Below are positions 6,005 through 9,058 of a DNA stretch of 9,058 nt, piece by piece. A program made the translations under genes and the position numbers. The notes under the pieces were generated by a model. The model was not told the origin of the DNA. It did not search any database and worked only from the letters and a program-made list of their open reading frames with translations. Position 1 is the stretch's first letter; the number at the start of each line of letters is the position of its first letter. The stretch lies in assembly GCA_023420795.1 (NCBI GenBank), contig JAEZVM010000162.1:1-9058 (forward strand), in the 5' to 3' direction. Source of the stretch: Pseudomonadota bacterium (lineage in GTDB: Bacteria > Pseudomonadota > Gammaproteobacteria > Burkholderiales > Burkholderiaceae_D).

Positions 6005-6448
6005 ATGCAAACCACCTGGATTGTCGCCGCGGACAGCAGCCGCGCAAGGATATTCGAGGTCCAAGGCATGCAAGACCATTTGCATGAAATCGAGGATCTT
6101 GCAAACCCGGCAGGACGAGCGAATAGTCGTGAACTGGAAACAGATGGACGCGGGCGCTTTTACGGCAAAGGCGAGCGTGAGCAGGGACATACGGCTGAGC
6201 CGTCCGTAAACCCGGTAGAGCACGAGACGGAACTGTTTTCAAAAAGGGTGGGTGAGTTTCTGGACCAGGCGCGCATTGAACACCGCTACGACAAGCTATG
6301 CCTGATCGCCTATCCGAAGTTCCTGGGGCTGATGCGGCAGAACCTGAGCAAGGAAGTACAGAAGCTCGTTGAAGATGAAGTGCCCAAGGATATTTCCGGG
6401 CTAGACGTGCGCGAGATCGAAGACTACGTCAAGAACAAGCTGCACTGA
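6005..6448 (+). CDS. Host-attachment family protein (PF10116)
   Basis: Small cytosolic-looking protein of the 'protein required for attachment to host cells' family (PF10116), named for an Agrobacterium phenotype. From memory, the family has been linked by comparative genomics to bacterial relatives of the eRF1/Pelota release-factor fold, so a ribosome- or RNA-related role is possible. The molecular function is not settled. It has 147 residues. Recognisable pieces: N-terminal strand TTWIVAADSSRARIFEV (3-19), DGRGRFYGKG (47-56), VEHETELFSKRVGEFLD (71-87), LCLIAYPKFLGLMRQNL (98-114) and the terminal EVPKDISGLDVREIEDYV (125-142). No signal peptide or membrane segment is seen. The start is set by GGAG at 5995-5998, six bases upstream, and by the conserved N-terminus. 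The same frame is open far upstream to 5225, but there it overlaps the hydrolase gene and is not coding. It could share a transcript with the hydrolase, 86 bp upstream. Confidence 0.87.
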   Translation: MQTTWIVAADSSRARIFEVQGMQDHLHEIEDLANPAGRANSRELETDGRGRFYGKGEREQGHTAEPSVNPVEHETELFSKRVGEFLDQARIEHRYDKLCLIAYPKFLGLMRQNLSKEVQKLVEDEVPKDISGLDVREIEDYVKNKLH

Positions 6449-6458
6449 GTTGTACTGA

Positions 6459-7379
6459 TCATGCAGCGAACGCCTGCCGGTACTGGCTCGGCGCGACGCC
6501 GACGGCGGCACGGAAGCGGTGGCTGAAATGACTGAGGTCTGCATAACCACAGGCATCGGCAACCTGCTGCAGCGGCATGCCGCTTGCCTTCAGTAACTGG
6601 CGGGCGCGATCGAGGCGGCGCGAGGCGATCCATGCATGCGGCGGCATGCCGAACGAGCCGCGGAACATGCGCGCCAGATGATATTCCGACAGGCAGGCAA
6701 TATCGGCAAGCATGCCGATGGTCAGTGCCTGATCCAGATTGGCGTCGATATAGTCGGCCAGCCGGCGACGCAAGGCCGGTGCCAGTCCTCCCTTCAGCCT
6801 AAGGTCGCGACGCGGCACGGCCTGCGATTGCAGCAGGTGGCTGAGAATCGTGTGCACGGTTTCATTCGTACGCAACAATCCGTCCGCGCCATCCCATGAC
6901 GTATTTTCCAGCGTTGCGCATAAGGCGGCGATGGGGCCATGCTCGAAATAGGTCCGGTCGGCCAGCGTCAGCTCGCGTGGTTCGCGGTCCAGTTCCAGCA
7001 CTGCGCGCCGCGTGAAGTGCTGCGGCAGGAAATACACATGCAGGAAGCGCAGGTCGTCGCGCACCACCCAGCGCGATTCATGCTGGTCCGGCAGCGTGCA
7101 CAGGCGGCCCGGGCTGCCGTACAGGCCGGGTGCTTCATTGCGTTCGGTGCGGTAGCCGCCACCAAGGTAGTACGACAGGGTATGGTGGCCGGGTCGGATG
7201 TATGCGGTTTCTTCTTCCTGCGTTTCGCGCCGCCAGATCGCGATTGCCAGTTCGTCGCCCAGCCATGCAAAGCGCTCCAGTTCGGCATTGGTACCGCGTA
7301 AAGTATTGAATACCGCATGCGAGATGCCGCCAGACTGCGTGTCAGGAGGAGTGTTGAGTGAAGCGGATTTGGGTGGCAT
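6459..7379 (-). CDS. AraC-family transcriptional regulator
   Basis: Transcription factor with an N-terminal cupin-like sensor region and a C-terminal AraC-type double helix-turn-helix. From the ATG at 7379 it has 306 residues. The DNA-binding region spans about 199-304: first HTH around LTIGMLADIACLSEYHLARM (about 219-238), linker helix ASRRLDRARQLLKASG, second HTH VADACGYADLSHFSHRFRAA with the family signature ending GVAPSQYRQ. The N-terminal part (SYYLGGGYRTER..., RFLHVYFLPQHF) fits an effector-binding barrel; the effector is unknown. The start is uncertain. The frame is open to an ATG at 7502, but that extension (Cys/Ala-rich) looks non-coding, and 7379 leaves a 153-bp divergent promoter region. 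Neither start has a clear Shine-Dalgarno. It is divergent from an EamA transporter, and this arrangement suggests it controls that gene (inference). It ends 10 bp from the convergent host-attachment gene. Confidence 0.88.
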   Translation of the reverse strand: MPPKSASLNTPPDTQSGGISHAVFNTLRGTNAELERFAWLGDELAIAIWRRETQEEETAYIRPGHHTLSYYLGGGYRTERNEAPGLYGSPGRLCTLPDQHESRWVVRDDLRFLHVYFLPQHFTRRAVLELDREPRELTLADRTYFEHGPIAALCATLENTSWDGADGLLRTNETVHTILSHLLQSQAVPRRDLRLKGGLAPALRRRLADYIDANLDQALTIGMLADIACLSEYHLARMFRGSFGMPPHAWIASRRLDRARQLLKASGMPLQQVADACGYADLSHFSHRFRAAVGVAPSQYRQAFAA

Positions 7380-7505
7380 GGCGGCGGATGGTCGGCATAA
7401 GGCGGGCTTCACTTTATCACGGTGCGGGGCCTGCAGCTTCGCGTCGGCGGCGCAGCAACAAGCCGCAATTCCAGACAAGCCGTCTCTGGCTGCGTGGCGC
7501 ATGCT

Positions 7506-7528
7506 GCAGGCTGATCCATACAGCCTGC
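7506..7528. repeat. Perfect 8-bp inverted repeat just upstream of the transporter start
   Basis: GCAGGCTG (7506-7513), a 7-base spacer ATCCATA, then CAGCCTGC (7521-7528), ending four bases before the ATG at 7533. It occupies the place where a Shine-Dalgarno would be expected, and none is visible. It could be an operator dyad or an mRNA hairpin limiting ribosome access. AraC-type proteins more often bind direct repeats, so the link to the neighbouring regulator is only positional. Confidence 0.5.
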
Positions 7529-7532
7529 CGAC

Positions 7533-8420
7533 ATGAATTCCTTTCTCTACATCCTCACCGTGCTGATCTGGGGCTCGACCTGGATTGCCATCAAGTGGCA
7601 GCTCGGCGTCGTGCCGGCGCCGGTATCGATTGCCTGGCGCTTCTGGATTGCGGCGGCAGTGCTGTTGCTGATCCTGCTCCTGATGCGCAAGCCGGTGCGC
7701 CCGCCGCGGCAGGCATGGCGCTACCTGTTCGCGCAGGGCGCCGCGCTGTTCTGCTGCAACTTCCTCTGCTTCTATTACGCCAGCCAGTGGGTCGCCAGCG
7801 GGCTGGTGGCGGTGGTGTTTTCCACCGCGCCGCTGTGGAATTCGATCAACGGCAGGCTGTTCCTCGGCAGGCCGCTGCAGAAGCAGGTGATCGTCGGCGC
7901 CTTGCTCGGACTGGCGGGGATCGCGCTATTGTTCCTGCCGCAGATGAGCGGCCACTGGAGCGACGGCGGCATGCTGGGCGGGCTGGGCCTGGCCTTGCTC
8001 GGCACGCTGTTTTTCTCCACCGGCAACCTGCTGTCGAGCCGGATGCAGGCGCTCGGCCTCACGCCGTGGCTGACCAATACCTGGGCCATGTTCATCGGTG
8101 CGGGGATCCTCACGATGATCGCTCTGCTGCTCGGGCTGCCGTTCGAGATCGAACCGACGACGCGCTATGTCGGCTCGCTGCTGTACCTGGCGATTCCGGG
8201 ATCGGTGATCGGCTTCACCGCCTATCTGTTGCTGGTCGGGCGGATGGGGCCGGAGCGTGCCGCCTATTGCACCGTGCTGTTCCCGGTGGTGGCGCTGACG
8301 ATCTCGACGGTATTCGAGGGCTATCAATGGAGCGCGCCGGCCTTCGCCGGATTGCTGTGCGTATTGGCGGGCAATCTGCTGGCGTTTCTGCCGCCGAGGT
8401 TTGTTGCGAGGGCTGCCTGA
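7533..8420 (+). CDS. EamA-family (DMT superfamily) transporter
   Basis: Inner-membrane transporter of the drug/metabolite superfamily with two tandem EamA domains, probably an exporter of a small metabolite or amino-acid-like compound; the substrate cannot be predicted. It has 295 residues, the standard length. It begins MNSFLYILTVLIWGSTWIAIK, a typical first EamA helix with the W-G-S/T-W pattern. Ten hydrophobic segments are visible, at about 3-20, 34-51, 64-81, 88-106, 117-135, 147-165, 182-200, 213-231, 244-262 and 268-286. The end of the first repeat carries the usual ...VVFSTAPLWNSINGRLFLGRP motif and the second the matching ...TVLFPVVALTISTVFEGY. The start is fixed by the first helix; no Shine-Dalgarno is evident and an inverted repeat sits in its place. 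It is divergent from the AraC-family gene, its probable regulator, and convergent with gspB. Confidence 0.92.
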   Translation: MNSFLYILTVLIWGSTWIAIKWQLGVVPAPVSIAWRFWIAAAVLLLILLLMRKPVRPPRQAWRYLFAQGAALFCCNFLCFYYASQWVASGLVAVVFSTAPLWNSINGRLFLGRPLQKQVIVGALLGLAGIALLFLPQMSGHWSDGGMLGGLGLALLGTLFFSTGNLLSSRMQALGLTPWLTNTWAMFIGAGILTMIALLLGLPFEIEPTTRYVGSLLYLAIPGSVIGFTAYLLLVGRMGPERAAYCTVLFPVVALTISTVFEGYQWSAPAFAGLLCVLAGNLLAFLPPRFVARAA

Positions 8421-8422
8421 TA

Positions 8423-8452
8423 CGAGATCCCTCACGCCGTTCGGGATGACAG
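8423..8452. repeat. Short palindromic intergenic element (GTCATCCCG...GGGATCTC type)
   Basis: The 36-bp gap between the transporter stop (8420) and the convergent gspB stop (8457) is almost filled by an imperfect palindrome: ATCCC at 8427-8431 pairs with GGGAT at 8443-8447 around an 11-base centre. Read on the minus strand it begins TGTCATCCCGAACGG and ends GAGGGATCTCG, resembling a short palindromic motif I recall as dispersed in many bacterial genomes. Only one copy is in the window, so repetition is not shown here. It may also serve as a bidirectional 3'-end hairpin. Confidence 0.45.
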
Positions 8453-8456
8453 ACCC

Positions 8457-9058
8457 TTAATAGGACGTACGGTAGCGGTAGCCCTTGTAACTGAGCACCA
8501 TCCCGTTCGGCATCATCTGCTCCAACATGAAGCCGGGGGCGATTTCGTCGCCTTCCCGCAGCAGCCGGTTATTAATCAGTACCGAGCGGTCGGCACGGCT
8601 GCCGGAATAGATGTAGCCGCCGATCGTCATTGCAGGGATTTCGCGTTGTATGTGTTCCGGGAGTTCGCGCAGCATGGCGATGCGAGGTTCGGCTTCACGC
8701 GCCGGCTCTCGCACGGCTTTGCTCTTTGCCGGTTGCGTCTTTTCCGGTGACTTCCTCGTGATCTTTTCCTTCGGCTTTCCCGCTGTTTCCTCCGGCACTG
8801 TGGCTGCAGGTGCTGCGGGTGGTTCTGTCATCACAGGCACCGCCGGTAATGCCGCTACCGTGGTGGGCGCCGGGCGCTCTTCGACCGAGTTTGTCGCAGG
8901 CGGTATAGTGCGGATGCTTATCCACGCCACGCCAGCCAGCACCACGGCCACCACCGGCACTCCGATCGTGAGCCATTGCCTGCCTGATGCACTTGCCTTG
9001 CGATCGACCGCTACGGGGCTAGGGGGCAAAGGGAATGCATGGGTTGCACCGGAATGGC
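8457..9058 (-). CDS. gspB: General secretion pathway protein GspB (5' truncated by window edge)
   Basis: Type II secretion accessory protein of the GspB/ExeB type (T2SSB domain, PF16537), an inner-membrane protein that works with the GspA ATPase in outer-membrane secretin assembly in systems that have both. The frame has no stop up to the right edge. A TTG at 9029 is internal, because upstream codons read on as HSGATHAFPLPPS, so the true N-terminus (usually a short MSYILxALxKAE-type cytoplasmic segment) is outside the window. About 199 residues are visible. In order: a short Pro-rich stretch, one transmembrane helix (WLTIGVPVVAVVLAGVAW), a Pro/Ala/Thr-rich then Lys/Glu-rich periplasmic linker of about 75 residues, and the conserved C-terminal domain in the last 70 residues (ELPEHIQREIPAMTIGGYIY, VLINNRLLREGDEI, MVLSYKGYRYRTSY). 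gspA or other gsp genes would be expected just beyond the edge. It converges on the transporter gene. Confidence 0.88.
   Translation of the reverse strand, partial: HSGATHAFPLPPSPVAVDRKASASGRQWLTIGVPVVAVVLAGVAWISIRTIPPATNSVEERPAPTTVAALPAVPVMTEPPAAPAATVPEETAGKPKEKITRKSPEKTQPAKSKAVREPAREAEPRIAMLRELPEHIQREIPAMTIGGYIYSGSRADRSVLINNRLLREGDEIAPGFMLEQMMPNGMVLSYKGYRYRTSY

Noticed and set aside
7380..7502. N-terminal extension of the AraC-family regulator to the ATG at 7502
   Set aside because: The added 41 residues are Cys/Ala-rich with no family similarity and would overlap the divergent promoter region. Neither start has a strong ribosome site, so this is a preference, not a proof.
1..9058. CRISPR arrays, tRNA/rRNA genes, insertion sequences, prophage or toxin-antitoxin modules
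   Set aside because: Looked for regularly spaced repeats, cloverleaf-like segments, transposase motifs and terminal inverted repeats, and found none. The small gene at 3880 has no partner gene that would make a toxin-antitoxin pair.

Overview
The window looks like a chromosomal housekeeping stretch from a high-GC betaproteobacterium, probably Burkholderiales and possibly Oxalobacteraceae. The taxon is inferred from codon and base composition and from the gene mix: a PA3286-type KAS III, TrhP, SirB2, YpfJ, a PF10116 host-attachment protein and GspB. It is not based on a marker gene. I see no rRNA, tRNA, CRISPR, insertion sequence, phage or integrase gene. Gene density is high and the largest gap between genes is about 217 bp.

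Layout, left to right. A 5'-truncated ketoacyl-ACP synthase III runs in from the left edge on the + strand (ends 958). It meets, after a single base, a minus-strand run of three genes read right to left: a SirB2-family membrane protein (3662-3291), the tRNA hydroxylation protein TrhP/YegQ (3241-1877) and a YpfJ-type zinc metallopeptidase (1820-960). An AT-richer region (3663-3879) separates this run from a divergent 90-residue orphan protein (3880-4152) with a clear Shine-Dalgarno and a plausible sigma-S-like -10. A PaaI-type hotdog thioesterase (4675-4256, minus) converges on the small gene. It is divergent from a membrane-anchored alpha/beta hydrolase (4857-5918, +), which is followed 86 bp on by a host-attachment-family protein (6005-6448, +).

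An AraC-family regulator (minus, 6459 to about 7379) is divergent from an EamA/DMT ten-helix exporter (7533-8420, +). This is the usual arrangement of a regulator controlling the neighbouring efflux gene. The region between them carries a perfect 8-bp inverted repeat immediately upstream of the transporter start. At the right edge, the minus-strand C-terminal part of a GspB (type II secretion) protein converges on the transporter. The 36-bp gap between them carries a short palindromic element resembling a widespread dispersed repeat family.

Functionally the window is a set of mostly independent units: lipid synthesis, wobble-uridine modification, proteolysis, thioester and ester hydrolysis, small-molecule efflux and its regulator, and type II secretion. 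I found no convincing multi-gene novel system. The best candidates for new biology are the orphan small protein, the A-H-S-W-A nucleophile elbow of the hydrolase, the inverted repeat at the transporter start, and the intergenic palindrome near the right edge.
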